Shown here in pieces: positions 1 to 9,693 of a stretch of DNA of 64,000 bases. Position 1 is the stretch's first letter, and every line of letters starts with the position of its first letter. The notes under the pieces are model-generated. The model did not search any database. It had not been told where the DNA came from and was given only the letters and a program-made list of their open reading frames with translations. This DNA is from Shewanella dokdonensis (GTDB taxonomy: Bacteria; Pseudomonadota; Gammaproteobacteria; Enterobacterales; Shewanellaceae): NCBI RefSeq assembly GCF_018394335.1, contig NZ_CP074572.1, positions 3,100,001 to 3,164,000 of the forward strand. Direction: 5' to 3'. Made by a program: the position numbers and the translations under genes.

Positions 1-345
1 GGCGGCGTGATGGTCGGTATGATTGCCGTGTCACTGTTGTTGAATGCGGTGGGCTCTGACACCAATCCTATGTTTGCCATGCCTTGGTACTGGCATTTAG
101 TGTTGGGTGGTTTTGCTTTCGGCATGATGTTTATGGCCACGGATCCGGTATCGGCTTCCTTCACCAATAAAGCCAAATGGGCATACGGTATCTTGATTGG
201 TGCCATGGCGGTATTTATCCGGGTTATCAATCCGGCGTTCCCAGAAGGAATGATGTTGGCAATCTTGTTCGCCAACCTGTTTGCACCGTTATTTGACCAT
301 TTTGTGGTACAGGCGAATATCAAGCGGAGGATTGCTCGTGGCTAA
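1..345 (+). CDS. nqrB: Na+-translocating NADH:quinone reductase subunit B, C-terminal part
   Basis: This is the last 114 codons of an integral membrane protein, open from base 1, so the N-terminus lies outside the window. The visible part is very hydrophobic, with about three membrane segments and a basic C-terminus, as in NqrB, which carries covalent FMN and riboflavin in the sodium-pumping NADH:ubiquinone reductase of the inner membrane. The FMN-attachment threonine is upstream of the window. Identity rests mainly on position: the stop codon overlaps the GTG start of nqrC by 8 bases, and nqrC-D-E-F follow in order. Confidence 0.92.
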   Translation, partial: GGVMVGMIAVSLLLNAVGSDTNPMFAMPWYWHLVLGGFAFGMMFMATDPVSASFTNKAKWAYGILIGAMAVFIRVINPAFPEGMMLAILFANLFAPLFDHFVVQANIKRRIARG

Positions 346-1122
346 GAACAAAGATTCATTTGCCAGGACGCTGTTTATCGTTGTCGGTTTGTGTCTGATC
401 TGCTCTATCTTTGTATCGACAGCGGCGGTATTGCTGAAACCGACCCAACAAGAAAACAGGTTGCTGGATAAACAAAAGTATATTCTTGAGGCAGCAGGAC
501 TGATTGATTCTCAGGCTAAACTGAGCAAGAAAGAGATCCTCAATACCTATAAAAAGTATGTAGAAGCCAAGGTCGTAGACCTGAAAACGGGTGATGTGGT
601 AGCCGGTATTGATGGCGACACTTATGACCAGCAGAAAGCCTCGCGTGACCCTGCAACATCTTTTGTACCGGAGCACGATATCGCTTCTGTTAAACGTGTT
701 GCTGATAACGCGGTGGTATATCTGGTGCACGATGAAGCCGGAAAACTCACAACGGTTATCTTGCCAGTACACGGTTATGGCCTGTGGTCGACTATGTATG
801 CTTTCCTCGCGGTAAAACCCGATATGAACACAGTACAAAATCTGGTTTATTACAACCAAGGGGAAACCCCAGGGTTAGGGGCGAGGTACAGAATCCGAAA
901 TGGAAAGCGAAGTGGGATGGCAAAAAGCTGTTTGATGAAAATGGCAATATTGCGATTAAAGTGACCAAGAACCCTACCGTGGCAGCATCTGAATATGGCG
1001 TGGATGCGCTGTCAGGCGCGACCTTGACCAGTAACGGTGTGCAACACACCTTGACATTCTGGTTGGGTAATGAAGGTTTCGCCCACTTCATTGAAAAAGT
1101 ACGCAATGGAGGATTGAGCTAA
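338..1122 (+). CDS. nqrC: Na+-NQR subunit C (one frameshift)
   Basis: NqrC is the FMN-carrying subunit of Na+-NQR, anchored by one N-terminal helix (about residues 11-33) with the rest outside the cytoplasm. I chose the GTG at 338 because the protein then begins [13 protein letters not shown], as expected, and overlaps nqrB. The flavinylation motif SGATLTS is present; its final Thr, the covalent FMN site, is encoded near 1027. The reading frame breaks at the G run 878-881: adding one G restores the conserved G-L-G-G-E-V stretch and gives about 261 residues, normal for the family. The stop overlaps the nqrD start as TAATG. The break is probably a base-calling error. Confidence 0.9.
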
Positions 1123-1754
1123 TGGCTGATACCAAAGAACTGAGACAGGTTCTGACTGGACCTATCCTCAATAATAACCCAATCGCGTTGCAGGTGTTGG
1201 GGGTTTGTAGTGCCTTGGCGGTCACCAGTAAGCTGGAAACTGCATTAGTGATGGCGCTGGCGCTCACTGCGGTAACTGCGTTTTCTAACTTGTTTATCTC
1301 GTTGATCCGTAATCATATCCCTAGCAGTGTTCGTATTATCGTACAGATGACGATTATCGCTTCGCTGGTAATTGTGGTTGATCAATTACTGCAAGCTTAT
1401 GCCTATAACGTCTCCAAACAGTTATCAGTATTTGTGGGGCTCATTATCACAAACTGTATCGTTATGGGGCGCGCTGAAGCCTATGCTATGAAATCCCCAC
1501 CATTGATGAGTTTTATGGATGGGATTGGTAATGGCTTAGGTTATGGTGCCGTGCTGTTAACCGTAGGCTTCTTCCGTGAGCTTTTCGGTAGTGGTTCCCT
1601 GTTTGGTATACAGATCCTGCAGAAGATTTCTGATGGCGGTTGGTATCAGCCCAATGGCTTGCTGCTGTTACCGCCCAGCGCCTTCTTCTTGATTGGTATG
1701 CTGATTTGGGTCATTCGTACTAAGAAACCCGAACAGGTTGAAGCGAAAGGATAA
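1122..1754 (+). CDS. nqrD: Na+-NQR subunit D
   Basis: A 210-residue integral membrane protein of the Na+-NQR complex. NqrD and NqrE are homologous, oppositely oriented subunits that coordinate a membrane 2Fe-2S centre and form part of the sodium path. The sequence shows about six hydrophobic helices, with conserved cysteines in the first helix (LGVCSALAV) and later ([13 protein letters not shown]). The start overlaps the nqrC stop, indicating translational coupling, and nqrE begins 2 bases after its stop. Length is as usual and no damage is seen. Confidence 0.96.
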   Translation: MADTKELRQVLTGPILNNNPIALQVLGVCSALAVTSKLETALVMALALTAVTAFSNLFISLIRNHIPSSVRIIVQMTIIASLVIVVDQLLQAYAYNVSKQLSVFVGLIITNCIVMGRAEAYAMKSPPLMSFMDGIGNGLGYGAVLLTVGFFRELFGSGSLFGIQILQKISDGGWYQPNGLLLLPPSAFFLIGMLIWVIRTKKPEQVEAKG

Positions 1755-1756
1755 GC

Positions 1757-2367
1757 ATGATGGAACACTATCTGAGTTTATTGATCCGTTCGATCTTTAT
1801 CGAAAACATGGCGCTGTCCTTTTTCTTGGGAATGTGTACTTTCCTGGCGGTGTCTAAAAAGTAAAAACGGCCATGGGGTTGGGAATTGCGGTTATTGTGG
1901 TAATGACCATTTCAGTACCCGCCAACCAGGTTATCTATCAGGGACTGCTGGCTCCAGGCGCTTTGGCGTGGGCCGGTTTTCCTGATGCCGATCTGAGCTT
2001 CCTTAAGTTCATTACCTTTATTGGGGTGATTGCGGCGTTAGTGCAGATCCTGGAAATGGCATTGGATAAATACTTCCCGCCACTTTACAACGCCTTGGGT
2101 ATCTTCCTGCCGTTGATTACCGTGAACTGTGCAATTTTTGGTGCGGTATCCTTCATGGTGGAGCGTGATTACACCTTAGGTGAAAGTGCAGTATTTGGTT
2201 TCGGTTCAGGTGCAGGCTGGGCATTGGCTATTGTGTTGATGGCTGGTATCCGTGAGAAACTCAAATATGCAGATGTGCCAGCAGGGCTGCGCGGGTTGGG
2301 GATCACCTTCCTGACCGCTGGTCTGATGGCGTTGGGTTTCATGTCGTTCTCTGGTGTGTCGCTCTGA
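1757..2367 (+). CDS. nqrE: Na+-NQR subunit E (one frameshift)
   Basis: NqrE pairs with NqrD in the membrane and supplies the other cysteines of the intramembrane 2Fe-2S site. The N-terminal 34 codons ([20 protein letters not shown]...FLAVSKK) end in a premature TAA at 1861. Adding one A to the run 1856-1860 restores [12 protein letters not shown], the expected continuation, and the frame then runs to 2367, giving about 203 residues. ATG codons at 1757 and 1760 are both possible starts. The single-A loss looks like a sequencing error, since the rest of the operon is intact and well conserved. Confidence 0.9.
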
Positions 2368-2411
2368 TGCGGCCAGTGGCTTCCTGAATTGGACCTTCTA
2401 AGGATAAGTTA

Positions 2412-3668
2412 ATGGATATTCTTGGTATTTTTAAGTCCACTCCACTTGAGGTTTACCTCGGTGTGAGTATGTTCACCGCCATTGTACTGGTGCTGGTATT
2501 GGTGATCCTATTCGCCAAATCCAGACTGGTCTCCAGCGGTGATATTACAATTTCTATCAATGGCGATCCGGAAAAAGCCATCAAGACTGCGGCAGGTGGT
2601 AAGTTGCTTGGCGTTTTGGCGGATAATGGCATTTTCGTTTCGTCAGCGTGTGGTGGCGGTGGCTCCTGTGGCCAGTGCCGGGTGAAGGTGAAGTCTGGTG
2701 GCGGCGATATTCTGCCAACAGAACTCAACCATATTAATAAAGGTGAGGCTCGCGAGGGCTGTCGTCTGTCATGTCAGGTCAACGTAAAATCTGACATGGA
2801 CATTGAACTGGACGAATCTATCTTCGGTGTCAAGAAGTGGGAATGTACGGTTATCTCCAATGACAACAAAGCCACCTTTATTAAAGAGTTGAAACTGGGG
2901 ATCCCAGACGGCGAAACTGTACCGTTCCGTGCCGGTGGTTATATCCAGATTGAGGCTCCTGCCCATCACGTCTACTACAAGGACTATGATATCCCAGAGA
3001 AGTACCGCAAGGACTGGGATCATTTTGGCTTCTTCAAACTGGAGTCTAAAGTTGATGAGCCGGTAATCCGTGCATATTCAATGGCGAACTACCCAGAAGA
3101 GTTTGGCATTATCATGCTGAACGTCCGTATCGCAACGCCACCACCACGTAATCTGAGTTTGCCTTGCGGCAAAATGTCATCTTATATCTGGAGTCTCAAA
3201 CCCGGTGATAAAGTGACTATTTCTGGTCCGTTTGGTGAGTTCTTCGCTAAGAAAACGGATGCTGAGATGGTGTTTATCGGTGGTGGTGCTGGTATGGCGC
3301 CAATGCGTTCACATATCTTTGATCAGCTCAAACGTCTCAAGACCAAGCGTAAGATGAGTTTCTGGTATGGCGCTCGCTCTAAACGCGAAATGTTCTATGT
3401 GGAAGATTTCGATATGCTGGCGAAAGAAAACGATAACTTTAACTGGTATGTCGCGCTGTCAGACCCGCAACCGGAAGATGATTGGGATGGCTACACTGGC
3501 TTTATTCATAATGTGCTTTATGAAAACTATTTAAAAAGTCATGAAGCGCCAGAGGACTGTGAGTTCTACATGTGTGGCCCTCCAGTAATGAATGCTGCCG
3601 TCATTGCCATGTTGAAAGATCTTGGTGTTGAAGACGATAATATTCTGCTGGATGACTTCGGCGGTTAA
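2412..3668 (+). CDS. nqrF: Na+-NQR subunit F, NADH-oxidising flavoprotein
   Basis: NqrF is the electron entry point of Na+-NQR: it takes hydride from NADH onto FAD and passes electrons to a 2Fe-2S cluster. There is an N-terminal anchor helix (about 17-35), a plant-type ferredoxin domain with cluster cysteines at 80, 86, 89 and 121 ([10 protein letters not shown] plus a downstream C), an FAD-binding region around RAYSMANYP, and a C-terminal NAD-binding part ([24 protein letters not shown]). At 418 residues it is about ten longer than the Vibrio protein, at the N-terminus. AAGGA lies a few bases before the ATG. A strong terminator follows. Confidence 0.97.
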   Translation: MDILGIFKSTPLEVYLGVSMFTAIVLVLVLVILFAKSRLVSSGDITISINGDPEKAIKTAAGGKLLGVLADNGIFVSSACGGGGSCGQCRVKVKSGGGDILPTELNHINKGEAREGCRLSCQVNVKSDMDIELDESIFGVKKWECTVISNDNKATFIKELKLGIPDGETVPFRAGGYIQIEAPAHHVYYKDYDIPEKYRKDWDHFGFFKLESKVDEPVIRAYSMANYPEEFGIIMLNVRIATPPPRNLSLPCGKMSSYIWSLKPGDKVTISGPFGEFFAKKTDAEMVFIGGGAGMAPMRSHIFDQLKRLKTKRKMSFWYGARSKREMFYVEDFDMLAKENDNFNWYVALSDPQPEDDWDGYTGFIHNVLYENYLKSHEAPEDCEFYMCGPPVMNAAVIAMLKDLGVEDDNILLDDFGG

Positions 3669-3682
3669 GTAAATCGTTATGG

Positions 3683-3708
3683 GGCACAGCATTAGCTGTG
3701 CCTTTTTT
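3683..3708 (+). terminator. Rho-independent terminator after nqrF
   Basis: GGCACAGC (3683-3690) and GCTGTGCC (3695-3702) form a perfect 8-bp stem with a 4-base loop, followed by six T. It closes the nqr operon and separates it from nqrM. Confidence 0.88.
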
Positions 3709-3857
3709 ACTGTTGTCATGGGTCTGCTTACTCAGCGTTTTTGTGGGGTGTGTTGGTACAAGTGGCTTTAGCCGTTGTCGCTGACAATGAAATGATGTGT
3801 CGCTTTGAGGTATAATGCCAGTGTGCTTAATTAATCATACCTAAAGCAAGAGGAATC

Positions 3858-4085
3858 ATGATGAGTACATTCATAGCTGCATTTCTATTTTTGCTGGTGT
3901 TTTTTCTGCTGATGTCCATCGGCTACTTGCTTAAGCGTAAGACTGTGCAAGGAAGTTGTGGCGGACTTGGGGCGTTAGGCATTGCCAAAGCCTGTGATTG
4001 TGATGAACCTTGCGATCGGCGTAAGGCCAGAGACGCAAAAGAAGCCAAACGGCAGGAATATCTGGCTAAGCACCGTATCATCTGA
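3858..4085 (+). CDS. nqrM: Na+-NQR maturation protein NqrM
   Basis: A 75-residue protein with one N-terminal membrane helix (about 4-24) and a short cytoplasmic tail holding four cysteines (GSCGG, ACDCDEPC). This is the NqrM (formerly DUF539) layout; NqrM is known to be needed for iron insertion into the NqrD/NqrE site. It sits directly behind nqrF but after a terminator, so it probably has its own promoter in 3709-3850. AGAGGAA precedes two adjacent ATG codons (3858 and 3861), either of which may be the start. The charged C-terminus (RRKARDAKEAKRQEY) is typical. Confidence 0.93.
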   Translation: MMSTFIAAFLFLLVFFLLMSIGYLLKRKTVQGSCGGLGALGIAKACDCDEPCDRRKARDAKEAKRQEYLAKHRII

Positions 4086-4106
4086 TGTTGATATCGTTTG
4101 CGAAGG

Positions 4107-4128
4107 CGGCCCTTGTGGCCGTTTTTTT
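4107..4128 (+). terminator. Terminator after nqrM
   Basis: CGGCC (4107-4111) and GGCCG (4117-4121) form a short GC stem with a 5-base loop, followed by seven T. It lies 22 bases after the nqrM stop. Confidence 0.75.
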
Positions 4129-4252
4129 GTTTTTGAAGACTAATGTTGCAACGGTTATTGCTCATCTAATTGTAAATAGTAATTATTGTTATTAACTGTA
4201 TGAAATTACAGTGTAATTTGCTATTTTTTAGTGCTGAGGTTACTCTTAAAAA

Positions 4253-4266
4253 TTGATATAGATCAA
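4253..4266 (+). promoter_or_regulatory. FNR/EtrA-type box upstream of bfr genes
   Basis: TTGAT-ATAG-ATCAA at 4253-4266 matches the FNR consensus TTGAT-N4-ATCAA at all ten defined positions. It lies 25 bases upstream of the first bacterioferritin ATG, so it would overlap the core promoter and could act as an anaerobic repressor site. The match is seen; regulation by the Shewanella FNR homologue EtrA is inferred. Confidence 0.7.
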
Positions 4267-4291
4267 ACAATCTTCTACAAGGAACTGTGTT

Positions 4292-4765
4292 ATGAAAGGT
4301 CAACCCAAAGTAGTCGCACAACTTAATAAAGTGCTGACTTGTGAGCTTACCGCTATAAATCAGTACTTTCTTCACGCCAGAATGTTTAAAAACTGGGGGC
4401 TTGAAGGCCTGAATCATCGCAGTTATAAAAAATCCATTCAGGATATGAAGCATGCCGATAAGCTGATTGAGCGGGTGTTGTTTCTTGAAGGCCTGCCCAA
4501 TTTGCAACAGCTTGATAAATTGCGAATTGGCGAGCATAGCGAAGAGATGTTGTCTTGTGACAAACTGATGCTCGAAGCTCAGTTGCAGCTATTGCGCGAT
4601 TCTATTCACTTATGTGAAGCTGAGCATGACTACGTAAGCCGAGATCTTCTGGAAGATCTTTTGGAAGACGAGGAAGAACACCTGGACTGGTTAGAATCTC
4701 AATTTGAACTTATACGCTTAACCGGCATTCAGAATTATCTGCAATCTCAACTAGAAGAAGCTTAA
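4292..4765 (+). CDS. bfr: Bacterioferritin subunit with heme-ligand Met, altered ferroxidase site
   Basis: A 157-residue four-helix ferritin-like protein that aligns without gaps to E. coli Bfr at the N-terminus. Bacterioferritin stores iron in a 24-mer shell with heme at subunit interfaces. Met52, the heme ligand, is present (QDMKHAD). Ferroxidase ligands E18, H54, E127 and H130 are kept, but position 51 is Asp instead of Glu and position 94 is Leu instead of Glu. It therefore looks like the heme-binding partner of a two-subunit bacterioferritin. AAGGA precedes the ATG. The second subunit starts 9 bases after the stop, so the two are co-transcribed. I give the family symbol only, since numbering differs between species. 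Confidence 0.93.
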   Translation: MKGQPKVVAQLNKVLTCELTAINQYFLHARMFKNWGLEGLNHRSYKKSIQDMKHADKLIERVLFLEGLPNLQQLDKLRIGEHSEEMLSCDKLMLEAQLQLLRDSIHLCEAEHDYVSRDLLEDLLEDEEEHLDWLESQFELIRLTGIQNYLQSQLEEA

Positions 4766-4774
4766 GAGGACACT

Positions 4775-5240
4775 ATGAAAGGACATCCACAGATCATCGA
4801 GATGCTGAATAAACAGTTGACTGGCGAGCTCTCTTCAATGGATCAGTATTTTGTTCATGCCCATATGTACGAGGATTGGGGGCTACATGAACTATACGAA
4901 CGGATCAATCATGAATCGCTAGACGAGAGGGCACGCCGCTAAGTTAATTTCCAGAATTCTATTCCTTGAAGGAAAACCTGATATAGCAAGCCGGGACGCG
5001 CTCACTATTGGCGCCAACGTTGAAGAGATGCTGCATAACGATCTGCAGTACGAATATAAGGTTGCGGCATCTTTGCGCCAAGGTATTGCATTATGTGAGC
5101 AGTTAGCCGATTACCAGACTCGTGAATTATTGGAAGTATTGTTGGAAGATACGGAAGATGACCATATGTACTGGTTGGAAAAACAGCTGGGCTTGATCCA
5201 GAAAATTGGTTTACATAATTACTTGCAGTCGAAGATGTAA
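4775..5240 (+). CDS. bfr: Bacterioferritin subunit without heme Met, ferroxidase-complete (frameshifted)
   Basis: The second bacterioferritin gene, starting 9 bases after the first. Conserved ferroxidase residues are E18, E51, E94, E127 and H130, while position 52 is Arg, so it cannot supply the heme methionine. The frame breaks near 4929-4936. After D-E-R the sequence must regain the E-x-x-H spacing of the iron site, which suggests a loss of two bases (CA) in a CACAC context; dropping one G also restores the frame but shortens this motif. The frame then runs to the stop at 5240, giving about 155 residues. It complements the upstream subunit, as in other two-subunit bacterioferritins. Confidence 0.85.
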
Positions 5241-5648
5241 TTTTAATGAGCGGAATGTTGGCTGTGGCTTTACATTGCTAGACCGGTGTTTTACGTGGGT
5301 GTTCAGTTCATATTCAGTTGTTTCTGTATATTGTTTAACCAATAACAGAAGGAAATTGCTTATGAACGCACTGCGAAGCCGCCGACATTCCTCTGCGCAT
5401 ACTGCTAAATATCGACATCGGGATGATGCCGTTGCCAGCAAAGTTGTTGTAAAAAAACGGCAACAGCTCCCGCCCCTCAGCCGCCGATTGTGAGCCAAGA
5501 AGAACTGGCTTATATCTTTTCTTTATTCTGATAAACACCATTTATTTAACATATAAATACATTGTTACGTAAATTTTAACTAAAAGTGTGCTACAGCTTT
5601 TGATACATTGAGGCTTCCGCTATAAAAAAAGCAAAAGCAGGAGCCCTG
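5241..5648. other. Intergenic region between bfr genes and the chemoreceptor
   Basis: About 400 bases, AT-rich in its second half. It contains one candidate small gene (described separately) and presumably the promoter of the chemoreceptor. No terminator with a clear T run was found after the second bfr gene. Confidence 0.5.
5362..5531 (+). CDS. Small basic hypothetical protein (probable frameshift)
   Basis: An ATG at 5362 sits about 10 bases behind AGAAGGA. The frame encodes a basic peptide (MNALRSRRHSSAHTAKYRH...) and stops at 5493. Adding one A to the seven-A run at 5451-5457 instead gives a longer product of about 56 residues, whose tail (APAPQPPIVSQEELAYIF) is proline-rich and then acidic/hydrophobic, ending at TGA 5529-5531. 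Given how many A and G runs are short in this window, the longer form is more likely. I do not recognise the family. It may equally be non-coding; the ribosome-binding site and protein-like tail are the only support. Confidence 0.4.
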
Positions 5649-7655
5649 ATGTTGCAAATTAGACGTTCATTAAGCCTACAGTTAGTCATGACAATCGCCG
5701 GCGCTTTGGCGATATTGCTGACTTTAGTTGCTGCTCTTATTGTTAAGACCGACAGTGATGAAACCCGTACTCGTATCGATAGCGATATTTCATCCATGTT
5801 GGATCTAAAAGCCCAGGAAATCGGCAGTTATTTTTATGCCAAAGGGCAGATCATCCATACGATTTTTTCCAATCCATGGGTGGTTGATTGGTTCTCGAAC
5901 TACCAAGCACGCGGTGCAGATCTGACGAACGATAGCCAATACCATGAATTGATCAAATACTTCCATTTTTTCTCAGAACGCGATAAGGACATCAAATCTG
6001 TATTTCTGGGGTCGGCGAATACCTTCGAATACTTTGATTTGAACGGCCGTTATGATGGTGATCCTGATTATTACACCAATAAGCGCCCCTGGTGGCAGGA
6101 AGCTATTGATAAAAATGGCTTGTTTGTGGCCGATCCCGCTGTTGATGCTAACGATGGCACTGTCTCGGCCACGGTAAAAACGGTCGTCAAAGATAGTTCA
6201 GGTCGGCTGATTGGTATCGGTGGCATGGATATTCTTATCGATACCATTGGAAAAAACTTGTTGTCACCCATTAAATACCAAGGTGAAGGGCAAGCATTCT
6301 TGATGACTGAACAGGGGAAGCTGGTGTATTTCCCTGGTTTTAATAAATCCTTTACGCCGGGCACAGATTTGCTACAGGTTGATGCACTTTCCCCTGACAA
6401 TCATGGGTTTTCGGCACTAAAGCAGACCATGCAAGCACAAGGCACTGGTGTGGCCGAGGTGACTTATCAAGGGCAGTTACAGCATGTCAGCTATGTCAAT
6501 ATCAGTGGCGATTATCCGCAGGTTCGTTGGTATTTAGGATTTATGTTGCCAGATGCGGTGTTTCAGGCACCCGTTAAACATAAATTCTGGCAGACCAGTT
6601 TGATCTCAATCGGCATTATTTTACTCGTGGGTTTAGTCATCAGTCTGGTATTACAACCATTCCGCCATCATCTGAAAGAGCTGTTGCACGCCTTAGAAGA
6701 TATTGCAGAAGGCGAGGGAGACTTGTCTCGGCGGATCCAGATGAAACGCGAAGATGAACTAGGGCGCTTAAGTGGGGCTTTCAATAAATTTGCCGCCAAA
6801 GTTGAAGATATGTTGAAAGAGACCCGTCAGTTAACTGAAGAGGTTGATCGTGGCGTTGATGGTTCGGTAGCCGTTTGTGAGCAAGCCCTCAGCTCAGTAC
6901 GGGCACAGAAACAGCAGATTGCATCAGTTGCCACCGCTGCAACAGAAATGGCCCATACCAGCCAGGAAATGGCGGTAGGTGCTCAGCGTACTGCCGATTC
7001 TGCCGATGCGGCGCAGAAGCAATCCTTAGCGGGTGCCCAAACAGTACAGAAAGCGGCTAGTGGCATGTACACCCTGTCTAATCAAGTTAACTCCGCAGCG
7101 GCGGTTATTCGTGAGCTTAAGCACAGCTCTGAAGAAATTGGTGAGGTTCTCAGCGTGATCCGTGCCATAGCAGAACAGACTAATCTGTTGGCACTTAATG
7201 CGGCAATTGAAGCGGCTAGAGCCGGTGAACAAGGTCGTGGTTTCGCTGTGGTTGCCGATGAAGTTCGCACGTTAGCCTCAAGAACCCAGGATTCTACCAG
7301 CAATATTCAGGATATTATTCAGACGCTACAATCTCAGGCATTGCAAGCTGAGCAGGTGATGGAAAGCGGGGTCGAAGAAGCTAATAACGGTAGAGAACTG
7401 ACCGTCAAGGTCGAAGCCGTACTGGCTGAAATTACGGCTGCAATTGACGAGATCCAACAGCAAACTGCAGAAATGACATCCGCAATTGGGCAACAAGCGG
7501 TAGTGGCTGATGAAGTGGCGCGCAATATTGAAGAGGTGCGTGAGCATTCGGATGAATCACTCACGGCCAGCGAGGAGTTAGTTGAACAGATGAAGGCATT
7601 TCGTTCTGTCAGTAACGCATTGACTGACAATATCGGTCGTTTTCGTACTAGTTGA
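5649..7655 (+). CDS. Methyl-accepting chemotaxis protein with dCache-type sensor
   Basis: A 668-residue chemoreceptor. Membrane helix 1 is at about 13-32, a periplasmic ligand-binding region of about 280 residues follows with features of dCache (the RPWWQEA and [17 protein letters not shown] stretches), and helix 2 is at about 315-337. A HAMP domain follows, then a long coiled-coil signalling domain whose tip ([20 protein letters not shown], about 508-527) binds CheA and CheW. There is no C-terminal pentapeptide for CheR/CheB tethering. The ligand is unknown. The gene stands alone, with its own terminator and no che genes nearby. Confidence 0.93.
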   Translation: MLQIRRSLSLQLVMTIAGALAILLTLVAALIVKTDSDETRTRIDSDISSMLDLKAQEIGSYFYAKGQIIHTIFSNPWVVDWFSNYQARGADLTNDSQYHELIKYFHFFSERDKDIKSVFLGSANTFEYFDLNGRYDGDPDYYTNKRPWWQEAIDKNGLFVADPAVDANDGTVSATVKTVVKDSSGRLIGIGGMDILIDTIGKNLLSPIKYQGEGQAFLMTEQGKLVYFPGFNKSFTPGTDLLQVDALSPDNHGFSALKQTMQAQGTGVAEVTYQGQLQHVSYVNISGDYPQVRWYLGFMLPDAVFQAPVKHKFWQTSLISIGIILLVGLVISLVLQPFRHHLKELLHALEDIAEGEGDLSRRIQMKREDELGRLSGAFNKFAAKVEDMLKETRQLTEEVDRGVDGSVAVCEQALSSVRAQKQQIASVATAATEMAHTSQEMAVGAQRTADSADAAQKQSLAGAQTVQKAASGMYTLSNQVNSAAAVIRELKHSSEEIGEVLSVIRAIAEQTNLLALNAAIEAARAGEQGRGFAVVADEVRTLASRTQDSTSNIQDIIQTLQSQALQAEQVMESGVEEANNGRELTVKVEAVLAEITAAIDEIQQQTAEMTSAIGQQAVVADEVARNIEEVREHSDESLTASEELVEQMKAFRSVSNALTDNIGRFRTS

Positions 7656-7676
7656 CGCCTGACTGACAATATTAAA

Positions 7677-7696
7677 GGAGCTGCGGCTCCTTTTTT
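7677..7696 (+). terminator. Terminator after the chemoreceptor gene
   Basis: GGAGC (7677-7681) and GCTCC (7686-7690) form a stem with a 4-base loop, followed by six T; the A run before the stem can pair with part of the T run. Confidence 0.75.
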
Positions 7697-7718
7697 ACCG
7701 CCTTTCTTTACAAATATA

Positions 7719-7734
7719 CTGTTTATTTGTACAG
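7719..7734 (+). promoter_or_regulatory. LexA (SOS) box upstream of dinB
   Basis: CTGT-TTATTTGT-ACAG fits the gammaproteobacterial LexA consensus CTGT-N8-ACAG exactly in its end blocks, with an AT-rich centre. It lies 32 bases before the dinB ATG, where LexA would block the promoter. Induction of dinB by DNA damage is the established behaviour in related bacteria. Confidence 0.82.
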
Positions 7735-7766
7735 TTATTTGACGGTAAGCTTCAGGTAAAAACGCG

Positions 7767-8836
7767 ATGAAGAAAATCATTCATGTGGATATGGATTGCT
7801 ATTACGCAGCCGTTGAAATGCGTGATTTTCCTGAATATCGGGGGAAACCGCTGGCGGTAGGTGGCAGTCGTGAGCGCCGAGGGGTGATCAGTACCTGTAA
7901 CTACGAAGCCCGAAAATTTGGTGTACATTCTGCTATGGCAACGGGTTACGCCTTAAAGCTATGCCCTCAACTGATTTTGCTGCCGGGGCGGATGGAATTG
8001 TATAAAGCTATTTCGCAACAGATCCGGGCTATTTTCCAGCGTTATACCGATAAAATTGAACCATTGTCGCTGGATGAGGCTTTTCTGGACGTTTCCGAAT
8101 CGCTTCTGTATCAAGGGTCTGCAACGCTGATTGCCGACGCTATTCGGCGAGACATTTTGGCGGAAACCGGGCTGACCGCTTCGGCGGGGTTGCACCAGTG
8201 AAGTTTCTGGCTAAAGTGGCATCAGAAGTGAACAAGCCCAATGGTCAGTTTGTTGTTACTCCGGCACAGTTGCCAGTGTTTATTGCTCAATTACCATTAG
8301 CAAAAATTCCAGGTGTTGGTCATGTGACCGCCAGCCGCTTGGCACAGATGCAATTACATACTTGTGCCGATGTGCAGCGTTTCCCTGAATATAAGTTAGT
8401 GGAATTATTTGGCAAATTTGGTCACATCTTGTATCAACGGGCGTTTGGTATTGATGAACGGGAATTAAATCCTCATCGTATCCGTAAGTCGGTAGGGGTT
8501 GAAACAACGTTGGCTCGAGACATCTTTAACCTAGAACAATGCCGACAAGTGATGCAGGGGCTGATAAAAGAACTGGCGACCAGGTTGCAGCGGCATGCCC
8601 ATGAACGGCAAATAGGAAAACTGGTGGTAAAGCTTAAGTTTGCCGATTTTCGTCAGACCACCATTGAAAGCCGCACCTCAACATTGTCAGTACAGATGTT
8701 AGACAACTTGTTGGTGCAAGCCCTGCAACGTGCGGAAGGGCGAGGCATTCGCTTAGTGGGTGTTGCAGCAGGGCTGAATACTAGCACCACAATTGGTGTA
8801 TCAGTGCAAGAGCAGCAATTGACTTTGAATCTCTAG
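7767..8836 (+). CDS. dinB: DNA polymerase IV (one frameshift)
   Basis: A Y-family translesion polymerase, about 356 residues after correction (E. coli 351). The catalytic palm is clear: [15 protein letters not shown] at the N-terminus and [11 protein letters not shown] with the adjacent Asp-Glu pair. The C-terminal part has the helix-hairpin-helix ([13 protein letters not shown]) and the little-finger domain. The frame breaks at the G run 8186-8189: one more G restores [16 protein letters not shown], which is nearly invariant in the family. A LexA box lies upstream. The break is likely a sequencing error, although loss of a non-essential polymerase cannot be excluded from sequence alone. Confidence 0.9.
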
Positions 8837-8910
8837 CAGCGCCGCAGTGGTGCATTGTGGCCTACCCAAAATACACTCTTTACTTTAACCCCGCAGACAA
8901 GAATCACGCT

Positions 8911-9663
8911 CTATAAGCCGCCGGTAACATCGATATAGTTACCTGTCGAAAATGAGGATTTTTCCGTTGCTAGCCAATAGATGGCTTCAGCAACTTCTTC
9001 CGCTAAACCTCCTCGTTGTAGCGGAATTTTATCTTTAAGCCTTTCAATTCTTCCCGGTTCGCCACCATCAGCATGCATGTCGGTATAAATGAGCCCAGGG
9101 CGCACGCAGTTTACTCGAATACCCTCTGCGGCAACTTCCAACGATAGGCCTTTAGTCAGAGTATCTATGGCGCCTTTTGATGCAGCATAATCGATGTACT
9201 CATTAGGTGAACCAGAACGAGCAGCGCCAGATGAAACATTGACAATAACACCACCTACGCCGCCATGACGGGTGGACATGTGTTTGATGGCCTCACGGCA
9301 ACAAAGAAAGTAACTCGTAACATTGTTGATGAAGATGGTATTGATCCTCTCTGCATTCATCTCTTCTAAGCGCATCTGCTTCTTGATAATCCCGGCATTA
9401 TTTACCAGCACAGATAACCTGCCCAATGTTTGGTCAATGGTGTCAAACAAACGCCTAACGTTCGTTTCCTGAGCAACATCCGCTTTAACCGTAATGCATT
9501 TACCGCCGTTGGCGATGATGTCATCAGCGAGTTTAGTTGCTGTTTCTGAATTGGTTTTATAGTTAATACACTCGGCATAGTGATGACGAGCAAAGAGTCG
9601 TGCCGTTGCTGCACCAATACCTCGGCCACCACCGGTAATAAGCACCACTTTGGGTGTATTCAT
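8911..9663 (-). CDS. Short-chain dehydrogenase/reductase (SDR)
   Basis: A 250-residue classical SDR. It shows the nucleotide-binding TGGGRGIG motif (residues 10-17), NNAG (88-91), the catalytic Ser near 144 and the YxxxK pair Y159/K163, followed by RVNCVRPGLI. Glucose-dehydrogenase and 3-oxoacyl-ACP-reductase-like SDRs are the closest types, but the substrate cannot be told. The gene is divergent from a TonB-dependent receptor, with a 21-bp dyad in the shared 122-base promoter region, so the two may be co-regulated. The ATG start places the fold directly at the N-terminus, with no signal peptide, so the protein is cytoplasmic. Confidence 0.88.
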   Translation of the reverse strand: MNTPKVVLITGGGRGIGAATARLFARHHYAECINYKTNSETATKLADDIIANGGKCITVKADVAQETNVRRLFDTIDQTLGRLSVLVNNAGIIKKQMRLEEMNAERINTIFINNVTSYFLCCREAIKHMSTRHGGVGGVIVNVSSGAARSGSPNEYIDYAASKGAIDTLTKGLSLEVAAEGIRVNCVRPGLIYTDMHADGGEPGRIERLKDKIPLQRGGLAEEVAEAIYWLATEKSSFSTGNYIDVTGGL

Positions 9664-9693
9664 ATTGTTATCCTGTCTGTTATTTTTAGTTTA

